From Bacteroidia bacterium (lineage in GTDB: Bacteria > Bacteroidota > Bacteroidia > Flavobacteriales_D > JAUILH01): a stretch of DNA of 34,649 nucleotides. Positions 23,925 to 32,979 of the stretch are shown one piece after another. The stretch lies in contig JAUILH010000031.1 in NCBI GenBank assembly GCA_030433115.1, positions 1-34,649 of the forward strand, in the 5' to 3' direction. Each line of letters begins with the position of its first letter. Position 1 is the stretch's first letter. The notes beneath the pieces were generated by a model, which did not search any database, had not been told where the DNA came from, and worked only from the letters and a program-made list of their open reading frames with translations. The translations under genes and the position numbers were made by a program.

Positions 23925-24212
23925 TTATTGTGTAGGCAGGTCGTATTTTTCCGATAAAAAGTCACTGAAAGGGCTCAAATTCGCTTTGGCTTGAAGCTCC
24001 TCATATCTCTGATGAAACTCCCACTCTCCCTGAGCTGAATTTAAGTACCAAATTCGGTAATTGTCAAACCTGGAAAGTGCTTTCAATTCTTTCTCATTCA
24101 AGCTCTCACCATTAAAGTACTTATCACGAACGTCATTGATGCTCGTAGGTAAGCTCTGGGTAGCTTTTCCTCTTTTAACTGATTCGGCTATGTCTTTCCA
24201 GGATTTCTCCAC
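23925..24212 (-). CDS. Small cytoplasmic protein of unknown function (GTG start)
   Basis: 95 residues starting at GTG 24212; there is no in-frame ATG nearby. It is charged, with no signal peptide and no membrane segment. Aromatic residues are concentrated in FDNYRIWYLNSAQGEWEFHQ (residues 49-68), and the rest looks helical. It lies 94 bases downstream of the SCO gene on the same strand, and may belong to the same transcript. No domain is recognised. The even length and coding-like composition make it a likely real gene. Confidence 0.6.
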   Translation of the reverse strand: MEKSWKDIAESVKRGKATQSLPTSINDVRDKYFNGESLNEKELKALSRFDNYRIWYLNSAQGEWEFHQRYEELQAKANLSPFSDFLSEKYDLPTQ

Positions 24213-24306
24213 GAAACAAAAGTAAACACTCAGATGAAATTGTTGACCAATACCTTCAAAAATGTATTAACAAAATGGTGTGAAGATCAAACGTTTGAGT
24301 AAACGG

Positions 24307-25017
24307 TTAGTTCTCCAACAGGTACGCCATATCTTTGATCAGTCGACTGACTTCCGCAAATTCTGTACCCTTGTAGTAACCACGAATGCGTCTGTTTTTA
24401 TCCACCAGTACAAACTGATTGGTGTGAATGAAGTCGCTCTCACCATCTCCCTTCCCTTTCACAGCTGCAGGTTTAAGCACAAAATAGGATTTTCGGGCTA
24501 AGTTGTAGAGTTCATCTTTATCACCGGTTAGAAAGAACCATTTGCCATCAATGGCACCGTGCTCCTCCGCATAAGCCTTCATAACTGACACACTGTCGCG
24601 TTCCGGCCAAACCGTATGAGACAAAATCACTACGTCATCATTGTCTTTAAATGCCTCCTGAACACGCTCCATCTGCTTAGTCATTGCCGGACAAATGCCA
24701 CCGCAAGTGGTGAAGAAGTAATCAGCCACATATATCTTTCCTTCAGTGATGGACTGATCAACCTCAAGTCCATTTTGATCTATAAAAGTAAAGTCGCCCA
24801 CAAAGTGCTCGCTACTTGAGTTAAGCAAACTCGGGTCTATCAAAGATTTATCTATTAAATCGGCAGGGGCATAAACATCTGGTTTGGCTTCACGCTTCTC
24901 CTGATTCTTCTTTTTGGCCGCTTCATTATCGGAAATCATCTTGAAGCCAATAAACGAACACACCAAAAAGATCAGTGCAACTGAACCAACGGTATATATC
25001 CAGGTGTTTTTTCTCAC
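24307..25017 (-). CDS. SCO1/SenC-family copper chaperone
   Basis: 236 residues, starting at GTG 25017. One N-terminal membrane anchor (about 7-26) is followed by a Lys/Glu-rich linker and a thioredoxin-fold domain (about 70-230). The copper-binding set is complete: C105 and C109 in TTCGGICPAM, and H198 in SDFIHTNQFVLVD. The SHTVWPERDS segment is the usual S-x-T-V/D-P-E-R-D position, with Trp for the common Asp. SCO proteins deliver copper to the CuA site of cytochrome c oxidase or keep it reduced. No oxidase genes are in the window. It starts 13 bases after the OmpA-like gene and is probably co-transcribed with it. Confidence 0.94.
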   Translation of the reverse strand: MRKNTWIYTVGSVALIFLVCSFIGFKMISDNEAAKKKNQEKREAKPDVYAPADLIDKSLIDPSLLNSSSEHFVGDFTFIDQNGLEVDQSITEGKIYVADYFFTTCGGICPAMTKQMERVQEAFKDNDDVVILSHTVWPERDSVSVMKAYAEEHGAIDGKWFFLTGDKDELYNLARKSYFVLKPAAVKGKGDGESDFIHTNQFVLVDKNRRIRGYYKGTEFAEVSRLIKDMAYLLEN

Positions 25018-25030
25018 ACCGCAAATTTAC

Positions 25031-26044
25031 TTATTCGTTGTTAATGATTCGATATAATTCGTCCAGATTTGGCGTTAAAATAATCTCTATTCGTCTGTTT
25101 TTCGATTTGTCATCACTTACAGGCAAGAATTCACTACGACCACTGGCAGATAAAATCTTTGGGTCCATTGAAGAATTTGCCAACATGATTTCAACCACAG
25201 ATGTTGATCTTAAAACAGACAATTCCCAATTGTTTTTAGGATGATTTGGAGATTTGAGCTTGTCTGTGTCTGTATGACCTTCAACCACAACTTCCATGTC
25301 CTTTTGCTCTTCCAATACCTTCGCCAATTTAACCAAAGCATCTTTTCCTTCAGCACCCACTTTAGTACTTCCGGAAGCAAACAACAATTTGGCTTCCATC
25401 TTCACGTAAACTTTGCCATTACGTTCTTCAACCGTTAGGCCCTTGTCTTTAAATCCGAGTAAGGCTGCAGCCACTTTGTCCTTAAGCGCATTCACCGTTT
25501 CGTCTTTCTTTCTCAAAAGCTCCTCCAGCTCATCCACTCTGGCTGATTTCTCCGCCAATTCGTCTTTTTGCTTGTTTAGGTCGGCTTCCAGTAACTTGAG
25601 TCTTGCTTCAGTTTCTTTCAGTTCAGCTTCAAGCTTTCTTAGCTCATCCTCTTTTTGCTGAAGTTCTAGTTGTTTTAATTTGAGTTCAGTAGTCAGGTTA
25701 GCGTTTTGATTTTCCGCCATTTTTTGAAGCCTCTCTATCTGATCTAATAGTGTTTGGTTAACTTCATTCAACTTGTCGTAACGCGTGGTTAAGTTGTTGT
25801 AAGAGTCTTCCTTAAGTTTGTTGTCGCGTCTTAATTGCTCCGTTTCGTCTTTCAGTTTTTCATGCTCTACTTCAAGGTCTTTGAGCTTCTTAATGGCAGA
25901 TTCAGAATCATCTTTGTATTTAGCCAACTCTTCGTCGCAGGACTTGTACTTGGCTTCCAATTCTTCATATTTTTTAGCAGGAACGCAGGCACTTAAAACT
26001 GTGGCGCCGATAAAACCTGCAAGCAGTTGTTTCTTTTTTATCAT
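25031..26044 (-). CDS. OmpA-family lipoprotein with long coiled coil
   Basis: 337 residues from ATG 26044; the longer reading from TTG 26065 adds seven residues before a good lipoprotein signal (MIKKKQLLAGFIGATVLSAC, lipid Cys 20), so ATG is preferred. Residues about 25-200 form a continuous heptad-rich coiled coil (KLKQLELQQKEDELRKLEAE). The C-terminal 120 residues are an OmpA-like peptidoglycan-binding domain: LLFASGSTKVGAEGKDAL, VVVEGHTDTDKL, WELSVLRSTSVVEIML and SKNRRIEIIL. The protein should tether the outer membrane to peptidoglycan. The coiled coil is long enough to span part of the periplasm. It probably heads an operon with the SCO gene. Confidence 0.93.
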   Translation of the reverse strand: MIKKKQLLAGFIGATVLSACVPAKKYEELEAKYKSCDEELAKYKDDSESAIKKLKDLEVEHEKLKDETEQLRRDNKLKEDSYNNLTTRYDKLNEVNQTLLDQIERLQKMAENQNANLTTELKLKQLELQQKEDELRKLEAELKETEARLKLLEADLNKQKDELAEKSARVDELEELLRKKDETVNALKDKVAAALLGFKDKGLTVEERNGKVYVKMEAKLLFASGSTKVGAEGKDALVKLAKVLEEQKDMEVVVEGHTDTDKLKSPNHPKNNWELSVLRSTSVVEIMLANSSMDPKILSASGRSEFLPVSDDKSKNRRIEIILTPNLDELYRIINNE

Positions 26045-26117
26045 GATAGTCCTTTTTAGGGGCAACTACAAATGTCGCGCCTAAAAGCGAAATCACCTAA
26101 ATATTGAAACCCAAATT

Positions 26118-26834
26118 ATGCACATTTCGTTATTAATACTAATGGATTTGTATTCTGATACACAATGGTTTTTGAAACCGAGCTTTGATTTGGAAATGAA
26201 GCAATACCAATGTTTGGCGATTGGTCAAAGGGTTTCTAAGGACATTGATATGGTCAAATTATGGCCATGGCATGATTATTTGCATGAAACAGTAAAGATG
26301 ATGAGTGCTTTTCAGGAAAATGTTAAAACCCAGAAGGATGCCTGGAAGAAGGCATTGCGTCACATAGACCTAAAGAACAAGGCCCTTTTTTATGAATCCG
26401 ATGAGCCTGGGAACGATATAGAGGATGTTCACCAAATTATTGAGTTTGCCTATCCCAAGTTGAATGCACTCAACAAGAGATTGATCAATAAGAAAGAAGA
26501 TGTTTTAAGTAACTGGAATGTGAGTCATTTAGGACTTTTTGCCAGTGATTTGCGGAACGGCTTTTTGGCAGTAGAGCATCTCTCCGGATTGCGTTTGTAT
26601 GATTATTACCTTCCCTCAATCACCTATAGAAATAAACGATTGAATTTGACTTATCTTGATACGGTCGACCAAAATTTATCTACTCCTAAATTGATCAAAC
26701 ATGTCTACCAAATAGTCCCCGGACCTTACAAGCAGTTTTGGTATGTCTCAGGTACGAATGATTTGCCTGTTGAAGAAAGTCTAGAACCTTTACTAAGTAG
26801 TTATATGGTGGATGTGATTCAGGAGGTGCAGTAA
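26118..26834 (+). CDS. Protein of unknown function, 238 residues
   Basis: Starts at ATG 26118 (an alternative ATG at 26142 would drop eight hydrophobic residues). There is no convincing signal peptide; the start MHISLLILMDLYSDTQ is short and followed by polar sequence. The middle is helical and Lys/Trp-rich (MVKLWPWHDYLHETVKMMSA; DAWKKALRHIDLKNKALFYE). The C-terminal half is mixed (LAVEHLSGLRLYDYYLPSIT). No motif recognised. The next gene starts one base after its stop, so the two form a transcription unit. The first gene is divergent from the OmpA-like gene. Confidence 0.72.
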   Translation: MHISLLILMDLYSDTQWFLKPSFDLEMKQYQCLAIGQRVSKDIDMVKLWPWHDYLHETVKMMSAFQENVKTQKDAWKKALRHIDLKNKALFYESDEPGNDIEDVHQIIEFAYPKLNALNKRLINKKEDVLSNWNVSHLGLFASDLRNGFLAVEHLSGLRLYDYYLPSITYRNKRLNLTYLDTVDQNLSTPKLIKHVYQIVPGPYKQFWYVSGTNDLPVEESLEPLLSSYMVDVIQEVQ

Positions 26835-26835
26835 T

Positions 26836-27315
26836 ATGATGCGATTATTACTTATTCTATCTTTTTTTCTAACCGCATGCTCATATGAATCAGAAGTATG
26901 GAAATCTGAGGAAGGGAGTGTGGTTACTATAACTAATCGTCAAATCCATATAAAAATGAGTGATTCAGATGAGTTTGGCAATGACATGTTTTCAGATTTT
27001 GATGGCACAATTGATGAGGTTTTGAAGGGAGAGCCAGCTTCCGATCATCAGTACATTTATGTGATTCGAAATAAGGATGGTTTCGTTAGTATGCTGCCGA
27101 TAATTGAAGTGAATGATCAATATTGTTACTTTTTTTTGCACACTTATGCTAGGAATGAAGGTTATTATAGATCACTAAAAGAAATGAAGGACACAATGAT
27201 CGCAAATGCGCCTAGCTGGGCAGCTCTGGATTTACTGAAACAGTCTTGGTATGATTTGATATTTGAGGATTATTTGTATTTAAGTGATGAGCGTTTCCTT
27301 TTCAAGAAGCAGTGA
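26836..27315 (+). CDS. Small lipoprotein of unknown function
   Basis: 159 residues with lipoprotein signal MMRLLLILSFFLTAC (lipid Cys 15). The mature part is acidic and Tyr/Phe-rich (SDEFGNDMFSDFDGTIDE, YCYFFLHTYARNEGYY, SWYDLIFEDYLYLSDE). Its ATG is one base after the TAA of the upstream gene, so expression is coupled. It converges on the 232-residue exported protein, 2 bases away, without a visible terminator between them. No family recognised. Confidence 0.75.
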   Translation: MMRLLLILSFFLTACSYESEVWKSEEGSVVTITNRQIHIKMSDSDEFGNDMFSDFDGTIDEVLKGEPASDHQYIYVIRNKDGFVSMLPIIEVNDQYCYFFLHTYARNEGYYRSLKEMKDTMIANAPSWAALDLLKQSWYDLIFEDYLYLSDERFLFKKQ

Positions 27316-27317
27316 AT

Positions 27318-28016
27318 TCAACAGGTACACTCGCTAATCACGATTACTCTGGAGAGTTCGAGTTGAGACATCAAGTCGCCAATCTGATCATCAAAAAGGT
27401 CCTCATCCAATTCTTCTCCGTCATCTAATTCATAGTTCTCGACACGTCTGTAGTAATCATCAATCTCTTGTTGTTTGTTCAGTAATTTTTCAAAAATGAG
27501 TTTGTTTTTAGCACTCAATTCGTGGGCAAACACCTGATAAGAGCAAAGATAACCTGAGAAAGTGTAGGACTGCACCGGCGGCTTTTTAATCCAGCGAACA
27601 TCTTGTACATCCAGCTCGTTCCAGATGCCAACCAAATAGGTGTAGTCTATGATGTCCTTGACTTGAATTGATTGAATATCGGAAATCGCAATAGAATCTA
27701 TATGACTCAAAGAAAAGATCCTATTTTTTTCACCATTTTCCGCCCAGTTTGGCGTAAACTCGTACTTAATTCGCTGAGAAGCATATTTAATATGTCCGGG
27801 ATTGTTATAATTACCCAAACCTTGCTGAATCCTTCTGATGATATGTTGAATATTTTGCAAGGAGTCCGGATCAATGCCATTTACAGTGATGTATGAATAA
27901 GCTTCAATTGTATTCCCAGATTTAGTTTTGATTTCTAAACTCAGATGATAGCCATTGTATTCTGCTAAAGTGCTCGTACACAAGAATAGTCCAAAAAGTA
28001 AACCCAATGCTTTCAT
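27318..28016 (-). CDS. Exported protein of unknown function
   Basis: 232 residues with a probable signal peptide (MKALGLLFGLFLCTSTLA), cleaved before EYNGYH. The mature protein has beta-like N-terminal sequence (YHLSLEIKTKSGNTIEAYSY), an internal region with RIFSLSHIDSIAISDIQ and a strongly acidic C-terminal part (ENYELDDGEELDEDLFDD) ending in SECTC. No T9SS tail, no recognised domain. It stops 2 bases from the convergent lipoprotein gene. Confidence 0.76.
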   Translation of the reverse strand: MKALGLLFGLFLCTSTLAEYNGYHLSLEIKTKSGNTIEAYSYITVNGIDPDSLQNIQHIIRRIQQGLGNYNNPGHIKYASQRIKYEFTPNWAENGEKNRIFSLSHIDSIAISDIQSIQVKDIIDYTYLVGIWNELDVQDVRWIKKPPVQSYTFSGYLCSYQVFAHELSAKNKLIFEKLLNKQQEIDDYYRRVENYELDDGEELDEDLFDDQIGDLMSQLELSRVIVISECTC

Positions 28017-28286
28017 AGAACTAAGCTAATTAAATCGTTGCCAAGTCAATCTAAGGTCTATTATTAGTATTGGAACCAATTATTATTTGAAAAAGCACCT
28101 CATTTTATTCGCGAGATGGTCAATTTTTAATAGAATCACGTCAGATTCGGAACCTATAAAATTTGTGTAAGCCACCAGTAGCATATTCATTCTCACCATA
28201 TGCTCAACAGTGCAGTCAATTCAGGGTTTTCAACTGTTTCTGGCGCAATGCTTGCAGCCTTTTAGATACACCAAAACCAATAAGTT

Positions 28287-29030
28287 ATGACATCTAAAAA
28301 ATCAAAAAAAGCAGATTTAGAGCACAAAAGAGCAGTTCTGCTTCCAATTGGATTGGCAGTGGCAGCCGCCATCACGTTAACCGCATTTGAATGGATTCAG
28401 GTAGAGACAAATACACTCCGCGAACAGTCAAATAAAGGCAATGAACTCGCTTTCGAGCCAATCTTTGAGGAAGAACAAAAAGAGGAAAAGGAAAAAATAA
28501 TTGATGTAAAACCTGAGCCCAAACCAAAAGACCGCACACATGATCAAAAAGATGATGAGACGCCGGATGTTCAAGCCAACGTGATCACAAACTTTGAAAC
28601 TCAGGAATCCGATGAACCAGATGACACACAGGGAGCAGAGCTAATTGACCCAGGGACTGAGTTTGGAGGAATCAGTATTGGAATCGGGGATAAACCGGAA
28701 GTAGATTTAATTGTTGACGATATTGATTTGAGCAAGTCTGCCAAGTTTGTCGGGGGCGAGAAAGCCATGTACGCTTTTTTGGGTAAGCACATTACCTATC
28801 CTCAGTCCGCAAAAAGACTGGGAAAAACAGGAAAGATCTTTGTTGAATTTGTCATAGATAAGGAAGGGAATGTTGGGTCTACCAAGATTCTGGGGAAACC
28901 TTTTGATGAGGCTTGTGCAAGAGAAGCCTTGTCGGCAGTGAACAAAATGCCACAGTGGATTCCCGGTGAACAATTTGGCAGGAAAGTAAAAGTGCGGTTT
29001 AGAATTCCTGTTTTCTTTACCCTACAGTAA
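28287..29030 (+). CDS. TonB-family protein (C-terminal TonB domain)
   Basis: 247 residues. One membrane anchor (about 18-34) is followed by an acidic/Pro-rich periplasmic linker (EEEQKEEKEKIIDVKPEPKP). The C-terminal TonB domain (about 155-247) has FVGGEKAMYAFLGKHITYP, GKIFVEFVIDKEGNVGSTKI and MPQWIPGEQFGRKVKVRF, standard for the Bacteroidota type. TonB couples the proton motive force, via ExbB/ExbD, to outer-membrane receptors; no exbBD genes are in the window, so this is an extra TonB paralogue or a partner for a distant system. A good terminator follows at 29043-29078. Confidence 0.93.
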   Translation: MTSKKSKKADLEHKRAVLLPIGLAVAAAITLTAFEWIQVETNTLREQSNKGNELAFEPIFEEEQKEEKEKIIDVKPEPKPKDRTHDQKDDETPDVQANVITNFETQESDEPDDTQGAELIDPGTEFGGISIGIGDKPEVDLIVDDIDLSKSAKFVGGEKAMYAFLGKHITYPQSAKRLGKTGKIFVEFVIDKEGNVGSTKILGKPFDEACAREALSAVNKMPQWIPGEQFGRKVKVRFRIPVFFTLQ

Positions 29031-29042
29031 AGAATGAATCAT

Positions 29043-29078
29043 AAAAAGGCGTGTTCCAGGTGAATACGCCTTTTTTTT
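29043..29078 (+). terminator. Intrinsic terminator after the TonB-family gene
   Basis: AAAAAGGCGT (29043-29052) pairs with ACGCCTTTTT (29066-29075) across a 13-base loop; a run of eight T begins at 29071. Confidence 0.88.
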
Positions 29079-29106
29079 GTAATTTGTAGGGCTATTTGCT
29101 GCCTAC

Positions 29107-32100
29107 ATGTCAACCAACTACCCAAATACTGCAAGCCCCAGTGCAATCGAGCAATATAAAGAGGACATTAATCTTCTCAGCGAGATTGGTCAAACCCTGA
29201 CTTCTTCATTGGATATTGAGGATGTTTTTGAGAATACCTATAAAAAGGTGAATGAACTCATGGACGCCAATGTATTCTTAATCGGATTATTGGATGAAGC
29301 ACGTCAGGAAATTGTATTCAGGTATATCATTGAAGAAGGGCAAAGACACCCGGAGTCACGAAAGAGCTTGGAGGAAAAACATCAAATAGGAATTTGGGTA
29401 GCCAATCATAAGAAAGAAGCCATTGTGCTTGATATGGCTGTAGATTATCCAAAGTACACAGGGCACAAAGCCAGTCAGCCAAAAGCTGGCAAACAACCTG
29501 AATCTGTGATCTACATGCCAATTATGGACGGTGACCGCTTGCTTGGTATATTTTCAGTTCAAAGTTTTACACCTCATGCGTATTCCGATTACCATGTCAA
29601 TATTCTCAGGAATGTGGGTGTTTATGTGGGGATAGCAGTGAAAAATGCATCAAATTACCACAACATTGAATCTCAGGTTGAGAAGCGAACGGCCCAAATT
29701 GAAGCTCAAAAACAAGAGATAGAAAAAGCGCATAGTGACACCAATATTTTGAATGCCATAGGTCAACAATTGATCTCAACTCTCGACATTGAAGAGGTGT
29801 TCAGTAGTCTTCATGAAAATGTCAATCAATTGATGGATGCGGCCTGTTTTGGCATTCGTTTATACGATCCGGAAGAACGCGTGATCAATTACAAATATGA
29901 ATACGAGCGCGGAGAAAGGCATCCTCCCGGCCAGGTGTCCATGGATACTTCCAACAATTACTCGGTTTGGTGCGTGGAGAACAAAGAGGCTATTTTTATC
30001 AATGACAATTCCACTGAGTACGTTAAATACGTGGATGAAGTACATGTAGTAACAGGAGATTTTCCGTATTCATTGATCTTCCAGCCATTATTGAAGGGAG
30101 ATGACATTCTGGGTGTGATTACCGTGCAGAGCTTTGAAAAAAATGCCTTCACACAACGTCATTTGGATATCTTGAATACTTTGGCTTCTTACACCGTTAT
30201 TGCTTTAACCAATGCCACGGTCTATGAAACCATGGAGCATAAAGTAGCAGAACGAACCAAAGAGCTTGAGAAGCAGTCTAAAGATGTGATTCTTTTGAGT
30301 GAAATGGGTCAGAAAATCACTGCGCACTTGTCGGTTGAAAAAATCATTGAAGAAATTAACGACAATATTAACCAGGTGATGCCGGTAGAAAGCATGGGCG
30401 TTGGTCTGGTAGACAAGGATCAAAATATCATTGAATTTCCCGGGTACATTGAACGCGGAGAGATTCTTGAAGGTGCCCGTTATAAGTTAACAGACGACCA
30501 ATACCTGGCAGTAAAATGCTTTAATTCAGGAGAGCACATTCTGATCAATGACTACTTTGGTGAGTACATGACAGGAACGGATCAGGAGGATACTGATACT
30601 AAAGGAGATTCTACCAATTCCATCATCTATTTGCCTCTTATGGTCAAGGATCAAAAGTTAGGTGTAATTACCGTGCAGAGTTTTCAAACAAATGCCTACA
30701 CCCACTATCACGTGAATTTTCTGAAGAATCTGGTGGTTTTTGTTGGAATTGCACTTGAGAATGCCCAGTTATATGGTGGTCTGGAGGATTTGGTGGAAGA
30801 AAGAACTTCAGAGGTGGTCAAACAAAAAGAGGAAATTGAACAGACTCATAAGAATGCTCAATTGCTCAATAGCATTGGAAAAGAGCTGATCTCTACAGTT
30901 GATTTGAAGAGTATTTTTGACCGCCTGCACAATAGCATTGGTCAACTGATGGACGCCACGGTCTTTGGCATTCGTTTATACAATAAAGTGCGCCATGTAA
31001 TTTCCTACAAATACGAAATTGAAAATGGTGAACTTCAGTCTGAAGATGTTGAGGTGCCTATGACGGCAGATAACAATTATTCGGTTTGGTGCGTCAAAAA
31101 CAAGACCCCCATCTTTATTAATGATAATTCTACAGAGTACGTTCGATATGTGGATGAAGTGCATGTGGTGCAGGGAGAATTTCCCTATTCTCTCATTTTT
31201 CAACCTTTGATGAAGGGAGATGAGGTCTTGGGTGTGATCACTGTGCAGAGCTATGAAAAAGACGCTTATACGAGTTATCATTTAAGTATTTTGGAGGCAT
31301 TGGCGTCCTATTCCGTGATCGCATTGAACAATGCCAGTATGATCGAAGAGCTCGAAGAACGTGTTCAGCACAGAACAAGCATGATTACTGAGCAGAAAGA
31401 GATCATTGAGGAAAAGAATAAGAACATTACCGACAGCATCAAATATGCCAAGCGCATCCAAAAGGCGATTTTACCAGACATGGAAAAGATCAAACACTCC
31501 TTTGAGGACGCTTTTGTGATTTTTCAACCAAAGGATATTGTGAGTGGCGACTTTTATTGGTTCGAAGAAGTGGGCAACAAAGTGTTGTTTGCAGTCGTAG
31601 ATTGTACAGGGCATGGTGTTCCTGGGGCTTTCATGAGTTTGATTGGAAGCAATGCCCTCAAAAAAATTGTGATAGAACAACAAGAGACCACTCCCGGGAG
31701 GATTCTGGACCTATTGGACGATTCCGTCTCTGAAACACTGTCTCAGAATATGCAACATGGTACGGTAAAAGATGGTATGGACCTGGCGCTGTGTTCGTTT
31801 AACAGAGATACCATGGTGTTAGAGTTCGCCGGAGCCTTCAATCCTTTATGGATCATTAGAAATGGTGAATTGATTGAATTCAAAGGCGATAAAAGAGCCA
31901 TTGGTCTGTCAGACTCTTTGAACTCTTCTAATTTTACAACGCAAGTGATCAAGTTGGAACCTGATGATCAGCTATTCCTCACCTCTGATGGTTTTGCGGA
32001 CCAATTTGGTGGTGCGAATAACAAAAAGCTGAAGATTAAACGATTCAAACAAATGATCAATACGGCCACGACTTCTATGGAACAAAAGGGCAATAAGCTT

Positions 32101-32175
32101 CTCCAGGAATTCATCAACTGGAAAGGTGATTTTGAACAGTTGGATGACGTTTGTGTAATAGGCGTTCGCATTTAG
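29107..32175 (+). CDS. Four-GAF-domain SpoIIE-type PP2C serine/threonine phosphatase
   Basis: 1022 residues, no signal peptide, so cytoplasmic. Four GAF-type sensor domains lie at about 35-180, 225-370, 405-553 and 600-743. They are joined by coiled-coil linkers (VEKRTAQIEAQKQEIEKAH; VEERTSEVVKQKEEIEQTH). A final linker EEKNKNITDSIKYAKRIQKA leads to a SpoIIE-type PP2C domain (about 800-1022) with metal-binding acidic residues in VSGDFYW, VVDCTGHGVPGAFMS, DGMDLALC, TSDGFADQFGG and LDDVCVIGV. Such enzymes dephosphorylate anti-sigma-factor antagonists. Domains 2 and 4 are near copies, as are 1 and 3, showing duplication of a GAF pair. No anti-sigma or antagonist gene is adjacent. The ligands of the GAF domains are unknown. 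Confidence 0.95.
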   Translation: MSTNYPNTASPSAIEQYKEDINLLSEIGQTLTSSLDIEDVFENTYKKVNELMDANVFLIGLLDEARQEIVFRYIIEEGQRHPESRKSLEEKHQIGIWVANHKKEAIVLDMAVDYPKYTGHKASQPKAGKQPESVIYMPIMDGDRLLGIFSVQSFTPHAYSDYHVNILRNVGVYVGIAVKNASNYHNIESQVEKRTAQIEAQKQEIEKAHSDTNILNAIGQQLISTLDIEEVFSSLHENVNQLMDAACFGIRLYDPEERVINYKYEYERGERHPPGQVSMDTSNNYSVWCVENKEAIFINDNSTEYVKYVDEVHVVTGDFPYSLIFQPLLKGDDILGVITVQSFEKNAFTQRHLDILNTLASYTVIALTNATVYETMEHKVAERTKELEKQSKDVILLSEMGQKITAHLSVEKIIEEINDNINQVMPVESMGVGLVDKDQNIIEFPGYIERGEILEGARYKLTDDQYLAVKCFNSGEHILINDYFGEYMTGTDQEDTDTKGDSTNSIIYLPLMVKDQKLGVITVQSFQTNAYTHYHVNFLKNLVVFVGIALENAQLYGGLEDLVEERTSEVVKQKEEIEQTHKNAQLLNSIGKELISTVDLKSIFDRLHNSIGQLMDATVFGIRLYNKVRHVISYKYEIENGELQSEDVEVPMTADNNYSVWCVKNKTPIFINDNSTEYVRYVDEVHVVQGEFPYSLIFQPLMKGDEVLGVITVQSYEKDAYTSYHLSILEALASYSVIALNNASMIEELEERVQHRTSMITEQKEIIEEKNKNITDSIKYAKRIQKAILPDMEKIKHSFEDAFVIFQPKDIVSGDFYWFEEVGNKVLFAVVDCTGHGVPGAFMSLIGSNALKKIVIEQQETTPGRILDLLDDSVSETLSQNMQHGTVKDGMDLALCSFNRDTMVLEFAGAFNPLWIIRNGELIEFKGDKRAIGLSDSLNSSNFTTQVIKLEPDDQLFLTSDGFADQFGGANNKKLKIKRFKQMINTATTSMEQKGNKLLQEFINWKGDFEQLDDVCVIGVRI

Positions 32176-32297
32176 TAATGTTCCTTCCCACACGGCAGGT
32201 GTTCGCGTGTAGCAAGCTTCAGCCCAGACATTAGCAGAAGCCTGTGCGGAGGAAAAACAAAGAGGGTGTCTTCAGAACATAGTATCGCATCAAAACA

Positions 32298-32327
32298 AAA
32301 AGCGCATACTGGATTGAATGCGCTTTT
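32298..32327. terminator. Bidirectional intrinsic terminator
   Basis: AAAAGCGCAT (32298-32307) and ATGCGCTTTT (32318-32327) form a perfect 10-bp stem with A/T-rich tails on both strands. It lies between the PP2C gene stop (32175) and the convergent beta-barrel gene stop (32355) and can serve both. The 120 bases between 32176 and 32297 hold no gene that I can support. Confidence 0.85.
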
Positions 32328-32354
32328 CGATTGTAGTAGTTTGGTTAATGTTGT

Positions 32355-32858
32355 TTATTCTCCCAGATTAAATAACAGACCAACACTCACAACGGCCTGA
32401 TCATAATCTGAAATTACGTATTTACCTTCAATGAATGGTGTTACTGCCCCAAGATTAACTCCCAATCCACCACCAAGGTTAAGTCCCATCTCGGTTCGAG
32501 TGTCTTCAAAGTCTCCCAATTCACTTTTAATGGTAGTAATATTCAATCCGGCCAAAGGATATACATACAAACCTTCATTAGATGGTAAAATGAATGCACC
32601 ATTAAAGTTTAAGCCCCACACATCAACATCATAAAAACCATCATCACCAGGGAAAAAATAGTTCAGGTCTCCACTGATTCTGAAGTTATCTCCCAACATG
32701 GCACCTCCTCTTATATTGATTCCGGGCTCGTCAATTTCACTGCCGTAGGACACTCCACCACCCAGACTGGTTTGAGCTGATAAGTTAAAATTCATAAAAA
32801 AAGCTACCAGGAAAAGTCCTGCAAGCTTGAAGGTATGGTTTGATTTAAAAAATTTCAT
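32355..32858 (-). CDS. Outer-membrane beta-barrel protein
   Basis: 167 residues with signal peptide ending LSAQ (FLVAFFMNFNLSAQ). The mature part shows alternating hydrophobic/polar strands and Gly-rich turns (SLGGGVSYGSEIDEPGINIR, YVYPLAGLNITTIKSE, MGLNLGGGLGVNLG, VVSVGLLFNL), ending with a hydrophobic strand, typical of a small eight-stranded OmpX/OmpW-like or outer_membrane_beta-barrel family protein. The charged loop GDFEDTRTEM may be exposed. Function is not assigned. A dyad ATGTGTA-N10-TACACAT lies upstream. Confidence 0.85.
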   Translation of the reverse strand: MKFFKSNHTFKLAGLFLVAFFMNFNLSAQTSLGGGVSYGSEIDEPGINIRGGAMLGDNFRISGDLNYFFPGDDGFYDVDVWGLNFNGAFILPSNEGLYVYPLAGLNITTIKSELGDFEDTRTEMGLNLGGGLGVNLGAVTPFIEGKYVISDYDQAVVSVGLLFNLGE

Positions 32859-32979
32859 AGTTTTTAAGTTTTTTGGTTCGGGGTATTCAATTCAAAAACC
32901 GGACATCAAATGGAAATTTAGAGCAATCATTTGTTTTTCAGAATGTTAGGCTCTTGATTGCTGTCGCTTAGAAGACCTT

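Noticed and set aside
25022-25029. Exact TAAATTTG box before the SCO gene
   Set aside because: It would start transcription at the start codon itself and lies in the 13-base gap of a probable operon; no -33 element seen.
28069-28080. Short dyad ATTGG-AA-CCAAT similar to the one at 2061-2073
   Set aside because: Five-base arms recur by chance in AT-rich DNA; spacing differs and there is no common gene context.
32176-32297. Possible hairpins around ACACGGCAGGTGTTCGCGTGT after the PP2C gene
   Set aside because: Pairings are short and imperfect, and the real terminator is the 10-bp stem at 32298-32327.
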